Assembly: GCF_013373865.1 (NCBI RefSeq) | Contig: NC_050474.1 | Span: 3,571,561 to 3,635,560 of the forward strand | Length of the DNA: 64,000 nucleotides | Reading direction: 5' to 3' | Source of the DNA: Monomorium pharaonis | Taxonomy: Eukaryota; Arthropoda; Insecta; Hymenoptera; Formicidae | In this document: piece after piece, positions 12,962-26,400 of the stretch | Layout: each line of letters begins with the position of its first letter | Position numbering within the stretch: position 1 is the stretch's first letter | Notes under the pieces: model-generated | The model's database searches: none | Seen by the model: the letters and a program-made list of their open reading frames with translations, nothing else | What the model was told of the DNA's origin: nothing | Translations under genes and position numbers: made by a program

Positions 12962-15262
12962 CCTGGTATCGTTGTAAATGAGGCGCAGACGAAAGCGCTT
13001 TAAGATATCCAACTCGTTGACACGCTCGACCGCCAATTTGGCCGCTTGAAGCTCACTGGCACCTTCCGGTCTTGGTACCGCCCCGTATGTCATCTCAAAG
13101 AGACCCAAGATAGTTATATTCATCTTCTCTGTCGGTTTCGCACTTGATACAGTTACATCGATTTCCGCTCCGCTGTCGGAATTGTTGCGCGTCGCGTTCT
13201 CGAACTCACTGTCCGCGACGTTCGAAGTCACCGTGAGTCTTTCGTCAGAGTTCGACTTGGTGCCCGAGAAAACCGACAAACGCTCATCCGGTACGTCGGT
13301 GCCGGGCAGCCACGATTCGCCATGAGTATTATTCCGTTCCTCGTCGATCTCTGTCGTCTCTTCGCTCCTATTGTCCATCTCGTCCAGCTTGTCTATGACG
13401 CCGTCGGAACCGTCGTTCGTTTTGCGATGAGGCGCATCTCTGCTGGGACTCTTCGGCAGGTCGAGAAGCACGGTACTCGGGTACCATGTAGATGTTTCTT
13501 CAAGTATGTCCTCCTTATGCGGACCGAAGTGCCGCCTGTCAAACTTTTCGACTTGCGACGACACCGACGGCGACTTGTGATGATTGATTTTTACGGGAAA
13601 TTTCTGAGAACCCTCGAAGCCGGTGAAAGGCGCTTCGCTGTCGACATTGATGTCGTCGGTATAGCTGTCATTGCCAGCTGTTGTCGATACCTCGTCTATT
13701 TGCGCAAACCGATCCTCGTCCTCGTATCCTCGATCCTCGTCAAACTCCTCCGCTTCGCCGAAGTTCTTTATTCTAATCACCGAATCGTCATCGCTCGACT
13801 TAGAGCACGCGACGTTACGACAATTCGCAGGGCGGATTTCCTCTCCGTCGAGATCCAAGGAGCCGTCGACGTATTCCGAGTCGTTGGACGTTCGATTCTC
13901 GATTTCCGAAATTCCGTCGAGTTCGACCTGGTTCTGAATCGAGATGGTGCGACTAACATCGTCGAAGTCATCGGCAACTGCGACTGCATTGACGTTTGAA
14001 TCGTTCGCGTTCGCATTCGTGAACTCATTACGAACGTCATTTATTGCGATATCGGCGCTCTCGTGAAGCCAGTCGGCCGAGTTCTCGGTTCTGCGCTTAC
14101 CGCCGCTTCGATAATCAAGCGAGTGGATATTGCGACGGTCCAAATGAGTTTGCCTCGCGGCCCAGGTGCCGATGATCCCGCGATCGCTTCGATCAGCCGC
14201 GAGATCGTCGCTACGCTCCGCAGCAACGTCAATACCGCGCTCGCTCGGTCGGCTTGAGGCCTCGCCGCCGCGCGAACTTCGATGATCGACCGAATAACCA
14301 CTCGCGCGTTTATTCGCGCGATTAACGGAAGTTTCGGCGAATAAATTATCGGGGTTCAGACCTACTACTCGTTCCGCTTCGGAACTGAGTCCATTACGAA
14401 ACTGAGTCTCTTGTCGTCGACTTCTCGCCGCCTCCGTCGGATGACTGACACTCGGAGCCACGCGCGAATGCAACCGATCGATCGGAAGTTCCATTAGTGC
14501 GTCCTCGGCATCGCGATCGCGAGCGGGGCTGTTCCCGGGAAGATTGCTGGCACTTCGGCTAGATCCGTCTAAAATAATCAAGCTTGCTTCATTATCACTA
14601 TCGCGAAATTGGACTTCGTTCACAGCCTGATTCACAGTGTAATAAGGAGTAAGTTGTGGCGTTGGCACATCGCGTTGCTTCTTGACCAGATTGCTCAGCC
14701 AATTCTTCGCCGAACTTTCCTCACGCTGCCTCATACTTCGAAAATTGATTCCGTCACGAACTTGGCGACTCTTCGCGGAATCACTTAATCGATCGTCAGA
14801 TTTTCGTTTCGGATAATTACTCGTAGATCCAGAATGCACTTGATCGCTACTCGCGACGATATCATCGCCGAGGTAAGCTCGTTTGGTTATTGACGGACTG
14901 GATTCATCGCGGTCCCTTTGAAGTTTCGGCGAATCACCAAGATGATCGTCACTGGCCACGTCGCTAACACTTTGACCAGCCATGCCTGAAGCTTCGTTTT
15001 CGCGTCGTATCCATTCCGGGATCACTCTGGGAGCGTCGAGGTCCCTCCGCTCCGAGTATCTCTGTGCTTCGACGTAACTGGGAAGCGCGTTCAGGTCACG
15101 GGGGTTCTGGGGCCTAGCCTTCTCGTCGCACGATAAGCCTGTGCAGAGAGAAGTAAGACCGAGAAGGAGAAGGGTCAGGCAGTGCCGTGCCTGGAGGGCT
15201 TCGGAGGAAGAGAACAACAGGAGGAGACGAGAGAAATGCCACCGCGTGCGGACGCGCGTCAT
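12962..15262 (-). CDS. Metabotropic GABA-B receptor subunit (type 2/3-like), 5' coding exon, partial
   Basis: This is the first coding exon of a class C GPCR, 767 codons, open to a splice donor (GTGAGT) just after an Asn-Asp-Thr-Arg at 12962, so the exon ends in phase 0. An N-terminal hydrophobic stretch at residues 27-45 looks like a signal peptide. Residues about 46-700 are a long extension rich in Ser, Arg, Asp and Glu with several N-glycosylation sequons and no recognisable fold. The last 54 residues (from 714) match the opening of a GABA-B ligand-binding lobe: the segment ILGLFEMTYGAVPRPEG, then SELQAAKLAV, then RLRLIYNDT. In this family such receptors bind GABA outside the cell and signal through G proteins. 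The other exons should lie beyond the left edge, because none was recognised in 1-12961. Type 2 versus type 3 cannot be decided from so short a lobe. Another class C receptor is possible but less likely. Confidence 0.75.
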
Positions 15263-15315
15263 AATCAGTCGTCGATTCTGTGACGACTCGAGGCGCTCTT
15301 CCGGTTCCTCCTCAT
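15263..15315 (-). promoter_or_regulatory. 5' UTR part of the GABA-B-like exon, with a 16-codon upstream ORF
   Basis: On the minus strand a clear acceptor (pyrimidine run ending TTTTGCAG) is followed at 15315 by the exon. Its first three bases are ATG, opening a 16-codon ORF that stops with TGA three bases before the main ATG at 15262. The main ATG is therefore in the second exon at the earliest, and at least one non-coding exon lies further to the right. The upstream ORF could lower translation of the receptor. The acceptor is seen directly; the regulatory effect is inferred. Confidence 0.5.
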
Positions 15316-17587
15316 CTGCAAAAGAAGAGATGGTATTACGTGAGAAACTTGATCCGAATCGCGAGACACATGTGTGTCAAATCGATGGCACGCGTTATAA
15401 GCGTCATATTGTAAGCACAGCTGGGAATAAGAGGCTTTTCACGAGCAATCAATTTTTATCAGATTCTATATTTTCACGCAATCTCTTTATTTATGAATTC
15501 CCTTAATGTCATGTGTAATATAAATCATTTTTTTGCAAGTATTTCCCCTTCGGCAATATCATCGAACGCAATAGATTTAAAGTGATAAATGTTCTTCCCG
15601 TATATGCGGAATCGATATCGAGCTCAATAGTTTTTATTATGTTCTTTTTCTCTATCTCCGAGATCGAAAAAGTACTTGCGGATAAATCAGGTAACTCGCC
15701 ATACAGACAAGTAACTCGCAAAACTATCTGAGCCTTTCGGTGTTTATAGGCGAAAAGTTTATTCACTTTCGTTACAGATACAGCTCTCCACTCAGCATCA
15801 AAAGCTTCCCGTACATTTCGCGTAAAAGAAGTTTACTCGTTTTTCTGCAAAGGTATTTTACATTTAAGCCGCATTTCACAAACTCTCATCTAAGACCCCT
15901 TTTCGCGATAAGGATTGCACGTGTACACAATACACCCTAATTATGGTTTATCAGGATACAGGCGATCGCAATAAAGCCCGTGTAATTGAAAAATAAATAA
16001 AGTAATCTGCTAATGGAAATATTCATACGTAAATTCCCGATTGGCTAACCTGGATATCGCCGGGCTGATTTTACACTTGGAAGATTCGATGTTCTCAATT
16101 CCAAATATAATAGGCTTACGGGAATGAAATAATTTCATTAAATTGGCAAGCAAAAGCACAAATGCAATTCAGACGGAGGTATTACGTCCAGAAAATATAA
16201 CTGCGACACTGTATTACATTTACGAGCCACTTTAGGGCTTCTCTTTAATTACGCTAAGAATTTAAAGCTTACCCCGTATCAGTGCTCGTTAATCTTAATG
16301 CTTTTTCACACGGATCTTACACTTACGAAACGAGCGGTATATGTAGATTTAATTATTATATTAGATTAACATGTACATTTTTATTTCTTAAATTGCACGA
16401 GAGAATATGCTTGTGCTGAGCATTAAGATCAATATCAGTTACTTATTACAATTAAGAAATAATTATAGATATTATATAGCGATTTTTGCGAACAATAGAA
16501 CGGGTGCGAATGTCTAATAATATCAAAATGTTTTTGAAAATATATCACGAAGTGAAAAATTGCGAAAGAAAAGCGGTCAAACTAAGCTGCTGCAGTAATT
16601 TGATTTTCATCGGCAGGTAATGGGGTCTCAAACAAGATTAGAGAAGTCTTCGGGCTGAGCGTGTTTTATCTACGCCGTTATTACGCGGTCAACCCGGGAA
16701 AGTTATAAAATTCGTACCGTTGATGTGACAATTTGTCAATTGTTTGGACAATCTTATCTATATCGGTCCTTAAATTGTACAAATACAGACCAGAAGATGA
16801 TTAACATCTTTCACAATTATGGCAAGCCGATGCTCGCAGGTAAGTGTCCGGTGGCATTTACCGTTTCCTTTGTCGTAGTCGAAAGATCCATTAAGACGTA
16901 ATACAGTTACACGATAGTATCGTGCTCTAGTAACGCTGTTAGCTCCAAACTCTGTTATGAAGGCGCACGAAATGTTTCGAAGCGCACGGCGACTGCCCCG
17001 TCGACCCTTCCTTCCTTTCTTCCTTCCTTCTCTTCTTTTTATATCGAGCGACGGAAAAGGAGTTCGGGAGTTGTGGCGTGTTAGCACGAATTTGATATTA
17101 CGTCCTGTAATTTTGTCAGGCTACTTCTCTCGTTTCGGGTCGGAAGAGAGATTTTGCGAACGGCGTTTCGGCCTCCTGCCGAAAAAAGCGAGCCGCTCGT
17201 TTGGCGAAGCATACGTTTGTTCTCTCAAAAACTTTGTCGCGCAATCTGCTTAATGTTGGCGCAATGTGGGTACTCGAATCGCGAAAGGTACCTTAACGGC
17301 CTGGCTAACTTTTCACTCGGGCAATGAAATTGTTGACCTCGCTTAAATGTTTTAAATACACATTACACAACTCGACCACGGTGATATAACAAGCTAAAAT
17401 AACAAGGTAAATGTAATTAATTTTATGCATACATATATTATGATAACTTTAGCAATCTGTTGCTTTTTCAGTTTTTAATATAAAATAAATTGTTCATAAG
17501 ATGATCTTTAAAAGGTGATCTTTTTATAAATAAAAAATAAATATGAAATAATTAAAAATTGAATAATTAAATTATATTTAAATAAAT

Positions 17588-17622
17588 TCTCTCTTTCTCT
17601 CTATTTCTCTTTCTCTTCAACA
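17588..17622. repeat. Polypyrimidine CT-rich tract
   Basis: A tract of CTCTTT and TTCTCT units on the plus strand, low complexity. Confidence 0.8.
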
Positions 17623-19670
17623 AGGTCCAATTTAATCTATCATATCGTTTTTATTAGATTTCCATTACGATTAGATGATATTGTACATATATAAATATAC
17701 ATAAAAAATCTGAAAGCTCGACACATACTATACGTCAGATTTCAAATGAAGTTAATATGATCCGGTGACAGCTAACAAAAAGAATGATAAATGGCTGAAA
17801 AACATTAACGTCGGAAATACCGGCAGAGAAGAATATAGTATTCCTTGTATAAATACATTTTTCTGCTTGCAATCGGCTATTAACTTACATATCGCACGAG
17901 CTTTTTTTCTTCCTCTTCCGAATACAAAATTTATTAGTGGAAAGTTAAATACTCAATTCAAAAGTTATAAGTATATCTATAATAGGATTTTAAAACCATA
18001 ACTAATCTAAGAGACCTGTGAGAGAATACGTACGAAAGTCTAATGACAGTATCTCAATCGTGAGTCCTCATTTTTTAAATTGTGCACATTAATCAATTTT
18101 AACGCCTTTCGCTATAACAAACACAATTTCATTTAGTCGCGAGCTATTAATCATGATCAATACTCTCTCTTCCCTTCTTTCTTCTTGTCGATCTTATAAA
18201 TCATTTTATATTTATGAAGCACATTTCTGGACTATGTCATTATTTACTACCCGTCGACCGGGAGTATTATCTTGCTCGCTACAATAAAACTGGTTTTATT
18301 TTGACGTCCTCCTGTGACAAGCGAAGGATGGCGCCGATACTCCTCTACGGACATAAGCTGCTTGACATAAGAGCGGAAAATGTGAAGTCTCGCGGAGGGG
18401 TGGGATATCCGTCGAACCTGACCTACCGTAAATTGCGGTCGTGCGTCCCACGTATGTCTCGGTAAAGGATGGGTAGGTGATTCGATTCAAACGGTGGGGA
18501 TACGGTGAGTGATGTGTTATAGGACAGACAGTTCCGGTATTTCCTATACATCTCGGCCATACCGGAAGTTGGAGGATACCTGAGACGTGTCTGATCAAGA
18601 AATGTCTCGGATGCTTCATAATGCTCGTGACAACGATATCATAAAACCGGAACCGCTTTCAGATACATTGCGTTATTTCCATATTATTATATTTGGCAAA
18701 CCATTTTTAAGTCATTGCCATTGGAGTTTTTGGTGACATTACCATCGTCTGAACTGTAAACTTGAATCGCTACAAGTTATGATTATTCTTATGATTTAAT
18801 TAGAAAATCTGGGAATTCGTAGAAACTTAAATAAAAATTTAACAAATAAATTATCATGATAAGAGAAAGAAAGAAGGTTTGTGCTATCTCTGGTATCTAG
18901 AGTTCTTAGAGGAATTTCTTCGAAATTATGTGTGGGACGTGAATATTGGGACGTGGCTTCTCGAGCATTCACTTGCATTGAAAACTTATGCTTAAACTAG
19001 AGCAATAAAACAAACAAAACTGAATATTTATTACGATGTATCAATACATTTTATAATTGCGTGATATTACATTTCACAATGTAGCATCAAATTTATTATG
19101 CTTTACGTACATTAATAAAACATTTCATCTAATTTGCCACTGACATTTATCTTGTTAATAGTTTTATTAATCATTATAATGTTTCTTTCAGGTAGATGAC
19201 ACACATTATCTGTTTCTCTTACGACAAAATCTCGCACGAGTAATACGGTACGTAACGAATAATAGAAGTGACCGACTAAGAAGAAAATGCAAAGGAGCCG
19301 CATGAGAAAAGGTTTAGAGGGATGAAGAGATTCAGACATTTAAGTAACCTCCAGAGAACTCCATTCTTCTTAACGATTGTAAAAGAAACATCTCAGAAAA
19401 TTACTTTCTGTTAAGCAGTTAACGACGGATTGAAGGTAAACCTAGAACAGATTCTGTCCATTTTATTTGTCAATCGTGAGAAACGTAATTTTCATAATAC
19501 ATTGATTTTATTTTTAATTTATATTCTTACAAGTTATGACATTTTTAGCTAATTTTAACTAATCTTACAAATAAATATTAATCCGATAAATATTTATCAT
19601 CAATCGTAACTTTTGACACTGCTACCAACCGTTAGCCAAATGTTATTCAAATTGAAACTGTAAAACGGAC

Positions 19671-19910
19671 GTGACTCGATGCTTAATGCGGGATGTTTTG
19701 ATAAAATTATGTGTTCTGATCTCTAAACTTCTCGATAAGCAAATGTGGTGCATTCTAATGCAACAGTCTCCAGAAATAGAAATAGTAGACAAGTCCGATG
19801 TGGTTAAGGTTAAATTTGCTTACGAAAACGGTTTTGTCAAAGTTCATCAGATAATCATGGATTACAAGTTGAAACAGTTGCGTTTGTCGATTCCTTGCTT
19901 CGCACAATGA
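19671..19910 (+). CDS. Hypothetical ORF, possible gene remnant
   Basis: A 79-codon ORF whose second half (residues about 30-75) has balanced protein-like composition, with alternating charged and hydrophobic residues (PEIEIVDKSDVVKVKF). It resembles coding sequence more than its AT-rich surroundings do. No family was recognised. A second ORF of similar character starts 250 bp downstream in another frame, so the two could be exons or fragments of one decayed gene. It may also be chance. Confidence 0.2.
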   Translation: MTRCLMRDVLIKLCVLISKLLDKQMWCILMQQSPEIEIVDKSDVVKVKFAYENGFVKVHQIIMDYKLKQLRLSIPCFAQ

Positions 19911-20163
19911 ATGTTATTTTGCGAACTGATTAGCATCTGTTTCGACGTGCTCGACGTTAAATCACTTAAATCCGTGAATTAAGTAGAATTATTTTGAATC
20001 GATACGTCGAAGATTGCCAGCAACACTAAGAAGTTATCGAGCCTCCGTCCGACCATCTGCAGCTTCGAACACATTGGCATCCTAATGCGTTGTTAATTGA
20101 ATCGTTATTTATGAGCTGTATAATCGATCGATATGTTTTATCTGCCAATGATACCCGACACAT

Positions 20164-20442
20164 GTGATATCGGTCTTCGTTCGAGAAAATGAAAAGGCGT
20201 CACAAATTGTTGCCGAGGAAATCCACGAAAACGGTATAACATTGAATTTCAACGACTATTTTGCATACTACGGCAAGAGCACGGTAGTTTTTAGCGCAAT
20301 TTGCTTCAAAATATTGGAGGATATTGAGTTTCCCGACGTCGGCGAGATCATGCCAGCGGAAGTTTCAGGTGAAGTGCACGCTTTCCTTCACACACGTACA
20401 CGAAGCACTGAACTACAAGGAAAATCTGAGAAGGACGTATGA
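20164..20442 (+). CDS. Hypothetical ORF, possible gene remnant
   Basis: A 92-codon ORF with protein-like composition over its first two thirds (for example NGITLNFNDYFAYYGKSTVV). An apparent donor (TCAG followed by GTGAAG) near 20369 would end an exon inside it. No known domain was recognised. Together with the ORF at 19671-19910 it may be an unannotated small gene or a pseudogene fragment. Support is weak. Confidence 0.2.
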   Translation: MISVFVRENEKASQIVAEEIHENGITLNFNDYFAYYGKSTVVFSAICFKILEDIEFPDVGEIMPAEVSGEVHAFLHTRTRSTELQGKSEKDV

Positions 20443-23400
20443 CCCTCAAGTTCGTTGAGGTCTTAATTTTCCGTGAAAGAAAAGTCGACAAAGTTAAAGA
20501 GGAAATGATTGCAAGCGCGCGCGCGTAGGTGACTTTGCAGGATGGATATCTCGGCGAGAGATTATGATGTGAAAAACGTCAGCACGCGTTATTACAAGCA
20601 AGCGAAAAAAATTGAGGTAAATTCGTTTGGGAACTTGAAATTAACGTGCTTCTCACACGCCAACAGAATTGCGCTATTATGCCTACAAATTAAATTACTT
20701 AATTTCTCTGTAATTATAATTACTATTTTATATGCGGTGCATTAAAACACGTTACGCGTATAAAATATTAATATAAACAATTTGCTAATTGCTCATACTG
20801 CAATGTAAAGCTGCTATTGCCATCGGGCTATAAACTGCGATGCGCCAGTACCATTGATCATTAAACGAAGTGCCCGTCGTCGTCGGAAAATATATGTCGA
20901 TACCATTAAAAAGCGCCTTCGATAAGCGGATTCCGGAATCAGAAGGGGTCGCGTTAAATACCGAGTATTTATTGCGCGACGAGGGTAAGCCGTGATTCTC
21001 TCCGAAGTTGTTAACGTCGGCGTTTTGGCCGCTTTAAGGCGCGCCGCTTGAAAAGGTGAAGTAAAGCGGGGCAAAGCACACGAATTACCGTAAAGTTGTG
21101 CGGCATTCCTCTCCTGGCCACATTTCTCTTGCGCACGGTTTCACCAGAAATTGATTCCGACGGTCTCTCTGCTAACTTTCACGCAGGCGGGATCCCTTCC
21201 GATTACCCTCCGCTGCCACGTTTCGAGTGCCGTTTTTGTCAACGCAATTGGGATTAGCATTCGGCGGCCCGGCGATACTTCGCGCGATTAATCTCGATGC
21301 ACCCTCGGCCGTCGGCTTTCGGGAAAGTGTCACTGAAATTCTTCATCACAGTGCGTCCAATTTGTGTATCGCGCGACAGATCCAATTTACGGGAACGAAC
21401 GGAGTGTCCAATCGAGCTTGCGCCCTTTGATTCCACAGGGTCGGCCTCTCTGATTGTTTCACGGTAGCGATTGTGTTTCAGGATTATCTCGACACTCGTC
21501 GGCCATAGTATCGTTGTAACTAAATATTTTCGGAGTACTCTCGGGTACCAAGAGATCTGCTCCGAGCGATTAAAACAACGTAATCAACAGCTAGACTCCC
21601 ACAGCCGGCGATAGAACGTCGCGTCGGATAAATGTCTCACGATTTATCCCCCTGTGTATCGATACTCCGAGTAACGCGGAGGGTGGGGGAGAAATGAAAT
21701 CTTTCATAAGTCCTTAATTGCCTCGTGCTCGCGTTACTCGCCCTTCGCGGCCGCCAAATTCAATTCGGTATAACAATTGTCTCAGTCGCAGCGAACTGAT
21801 TTGCGCTGCACCGGCGATACTGTTTTCGGAAAAGTTAGTACAGAGTCGCAATTCCCCGCGCTCAATTTGGCGGGTAAATTAATGGAATGACGCATCGTGT
21901 CCCTGGAGCTTGTTTCAAACATGACGCGTGTGCTCCCGTCTAAATTGCTAGCTATATTTATTGCGCTTTTTCCATTCCTTCCCTCTTTCTCTCTGTCTCT
22001 CGGCAATGAGCGCGATGACGCGGCGACAGAGCGCCCGATCTATCCCTTTTCTTCACGAAAAACCACTCGGCCTCGTGCTGGCGCAAGCTTCCTCGCGGGG
22101 GATTGCCAGTATCCTGCTGGCGGGATATCCTCTCTCGGTACCGCTCCTGCTCAGAGCGATGCACCGCGAAGGAGCAACCGCGTCGCGTGGTGGCGGTCCG
22201 CGCACTGTTGCCCCGTAATATTCGCCAACCCTTGTCTGCCAGGAGGAGTTTTAGCGGTGGCGTCGGCTAACGCGCAGCCGCCCGTGCTGCCTACGACCCT
22301 CCACGCTTGAGTAAGCGAAAGAGGAAATCCCTCCTCGATCTCGGTTCTCGGTAGGACGCAAAATCCTCCGTGTAGATCCTAGATCCTTTTTTTTTTTTCA
22401 ATTCCGCTCACGAGGCGTGCTTTCCGACGTTGGACATTTTGACACTCGAGCATTTGGTCGAACACATGTGTCGACTCGACCCTCCTCCACACGCGAGAAA
22501 GTTTCTTTTGGTCGAACGGTTTTTTTTTTATCATCTTTCACAACCTCGGAATTCGCAGCTGGACATCATATTCCCGGGGCGAGTTTATATTCTGACGATA
22601 AATTATTAATTGACGTGATTAATTCTACACTAGGATTTTGAACCGTAATATAGTGTAGTTAATAATTTATAGAATTATATAATAATAATCACTCTCCACA
22701 TTTAGATATTATATAACTGTTCAAAATTACAGAGCTGCATAAAATAATTATTATTTTTATTATAAGAATTCCAATTTGTCGCACGCTTTTACTGATCATT
22801 AGAAACTATTAAAACATAAATCTTCTTTTCTCATCATTTTCTCTTTAATTAATGAGCCAATTTCTTAATCAATGCCCAGGAGCGGCTAAAGAATAAATGA
22901 AGCTGTATTGAGAGATTGTACAGAAACGTCATTTGCTATTCGGTAAAAGCTTTCTCAATATTTTTAAAGTATGACTGCCTAAACGTCTCGATGGAACTCC
23001 TCAATTATCACGGTCGCCTTGAAAGCTTTCCTTGTTAATCTCGCGACGATTAAGTTCCTCTCGGTACAGTTAGTCGCGTAATGAGAAGTGACCCCTCGAC
23101 AAAAGTTCCGAATGGCAGCTGAAACGGTATGGGTCTTTAGATCGCCGCGGACGAAAATCAATTAGGCAAGTAATAAACCTTCTTCTCGGTCACGTTCAAA
23201 TTGTTCGCGACAATAAAAGACGTTGATCGGCGCTTTATGTACGCACGACACTCTGAGTAGTTTATGTACGCATCATACCGCTCTCCGAGTTCCATAAACC
23301 TCGTTCGGAGTTTGAAGGACGATAAGAGCGCGGCGTTTTGCTGCAAGTTTCACTTTATTCTGCCAATAATTTACTCGTGGCGCAGAGAATAAAGGAGATG

Positions 23401-26400
23401 CATTCGTCTAATCTCTCAGAAATGAGCCGTGGGCGCTCTTTGGATTGTTTCCCATCCCCCGTTTCGTTCGTGGCCATACTTTCTACAACTGAAGTTTTGA
23501 ATTGACTCCGAGCGACGTAAACAACAGACCTACCGTCAATTGTTCTTGAAGAGTTTGCTGCAATCAACGAGGATGCAGCTCCTGCCTGTTTAATGAGTAA
23601 ACGAAACCGCCGGCGTGCCGAAATGTTGTAAGGCATTTTAACCTTTCGGATGTTGAAATGAGTTACTTCTCTACGCCGACGCAAGTAATTAATATTCTTA
23701 AAGGGTGTAGTAATTTGCAAAGCGTAGTTATACATTTCCGAGAATTTCAAAATAAAATGAGTGCCGCGAGAAACAGAATGAAATAAGATATTAATTTTTT
23801 TTTTCTAGAAAATAAAAACGCGTAATACAGGTAAATAATGTAATGCTATGAAACAACTGTGATGCAACATTTAAGCGACAATTCTCTGCGACTCAACATT
23901 TAAATTGAAATTTTCTGCATACAAAACTCGCGTTTGATTTAGAATGCAGAACGTGTATTGTGTATGCAAATTAAACCGAATCTCGTGCACAAATTTGTCC
24001 GAATAAATAACTTTCTTGACAAGAAACGCAATTCTCACATCATTCCCAAAGTCATCAATACGGTTTTTTTCAATGGCATCATGGTATACATTATGACGTG
24101 TTATCAGCAAAATTGCACACGTCTAATTCCTATTAATAAGATTATAAACTGTAATTTAGCGTCTTTCGAACGACAATGGAAGAGCATGTGGGTTTTAATA
24201 GCCTTGTCGCGTATAGAACCGTGTGTCTTTGTTGCCGCGTTATTAGCTTGCCCCGAACGAACTGTACACTTTCCGAAATGGACCGAGTGATTAAGTAGGA
24301 TCGGAAAATGAAATTCTCGAGAGACGCCCGTCGCAAAAAGAGCAGCGCGAGTAGATACTCGCGAGATCCTCCATTCGAGAAATCAATTACCAAATCGATT
24401 CGACCGCCGCGAGATCTTCATGGTTCTTTTCAGATAAATGCCATTAGATTTTTATCCACGTCGATTAAATGCCGACTTTAAGGTACGCCTTGCGCTAAGT
24501 ATATGTATTGCTTCCGAATCTCCTAGGATTTCATTAGCGAAGGCTAAACCGATGGTATCGATTCTGCCCCCGCATTTACAGGCCACTTTCGATCACGAGC
24601 GATGCTCAGCGCGGTGGAAGGGCGCGTGATCAGCCGTCCAGCTGACTTAATTGGATTCGCTGGCGTTTCTAAATCTTACGGGGGCAGCGGCTAAAATATG
24701 TCAAGTGCAATTATATGAGGACGAATTCCCCGGGGTCTTCTCTTCGCATCCTTGGACGCGCTGTCTTCGAGAGAGAGAGAAAGGCCAGCAGGGAGATCGA
24801 TTGAGTTTAACGTTTCTGTTTTGCTCTCAACTGACCATATAAAGCGATTACGTTGCTCCCCTTCAGGAGAAGGCAGGGCAAGGATAACGGGAGACGGCCG
24901 GTTTGTCGAATAATACCCTTTGTGTCGCTTCTGAACTTGCAGGAGTTCAATTTGCTGGGTATGCTTCGTACACTGGGTACGATTACGTGGACTGACCCGC
25001 ACGTGTGTCCCGATCCTTACACAACGAACTGACAATGGAGCGATTATTCATAACTCCGCCGGATGGCACAAAATAGGTCGAATTATTCAGCAGTCGTCCA
25101 GCGGGATAGAAATACCTCGGGTTGGATGTAAATCGTTTGCCCGTTTGAATTTTATCTGCGGATTAAGTAGTTATTCAGCACGCACGCGTTCTCTGTTTTA
25201 ATATCCGTGAGGATGCAGCGATTAACGTAGTGCAAAGTGTGTGAAAATGTTATTCTGTAATGTTTGACGAAAACGCATCCCTTACGATAGACGTAAGAGG
25301 AAAGGGAATTTCACTACTCCAACTTGTACGTGGATCCGCACATGCATTCGCTATTTTGAATCGAGGAGAATCTTCTTTCAGGGATCAAAAGTTTCGATAG
25401 AGTGAAAAATATCGATACAATACGTACAGTAGTTGGCAGAATAATAGCAGAATCGCGTAATAATAGACCCGTTCGAACTAGTTCGAATTTACTGCATCTA
25501 GTTTCGAGTTAACCCGGACTACCCGATTACATCGAATCCCAGTGGCGGTGAAAATGGAGAAATTCCCCGAACAGCATATATCATTCGGTGAGCTTGCGCT
25601 AGGTGCCAAGAATATCATTTCCCGCTATGCTCCGAACATCTAATGCCTTCGTTGATCGTTTATCGCCTCGTTGTAAGCCCGATAAGACGACGGGCGATCC
25701 GCGGTATGCGTCCATTGAATTGATTACGTAACTATAGATACACGGTTAAATGCACCTGGTATCTGTTCTTCTGGTATTCTCGATAGCTATTAAAGCTTAT
25801 AATACATCTGATAATCGTATTTAATGACGTTTAAAAGCGTAGATAATACTCAAACAGAAAGCGCATGGAAGGATGAAAATTAACACTGATATATTTATCA
25901 CGTTTAATCAAATTTTTAATTTAAAAATCAAGTTATAAATAGGATCTAAATGTGTAGATTTAGGTATTCTTTTATCTTTGAGCAAGAACATTTCTAAAAG
26001 AGCGCCTGAAGGAAACCTCACACGAAACACATTTTCAAATTAGGTATCCTATTGTTGCATGCAAGGGGATTCGCCGCGTCGGTCTTTCGTCTACATTTTA
26101 CTGTAATGCTCACACACTTGTAAATTCAATGTGAATAATGCGCCTTTCTCTGCGTATCTGCGATGTTTCGGAAAAGGCGGAAATGTTTAGGAAAGGCTCC
26201 ACGTTTATGAAAAATCGGTATCTGAAAGATAAACTTTCTTTGCTTTATTCGTCAAGTTTTGCAATTTAAATTCTAAATAAAGTCACGATGTCAAAATTCT
26301 GAGAATGATTCATACAAAAAGCGCTTATTGACTAATCCATTTTCATTACAGTTCCATTTCATTAATTCAAGTTTTCCATAATCACAAGCAATATTTACTC

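Noticed and set aside
13322..13999. 225-codon plus-strand ORF opposite the receptor exon
   Set aside because: It is an antisense shadow of the GC-rich receptor coding sequence. The minus frame is far longer and ends in a recognisable receptor segment.
18415..18440. TTCGA-containing B-box-like sequence on the minus strand
   Set aside because: No cloverleaf could be built around it, since the T-arm and acceptor stems do not pair. The same applies near 1646.
21897..22310. 137-codon plus-strand ORF
   Set aside because: It sits in the CpG-rich block with overlapping ORFs in several frames and on both strands, as expected where stops are depleted.
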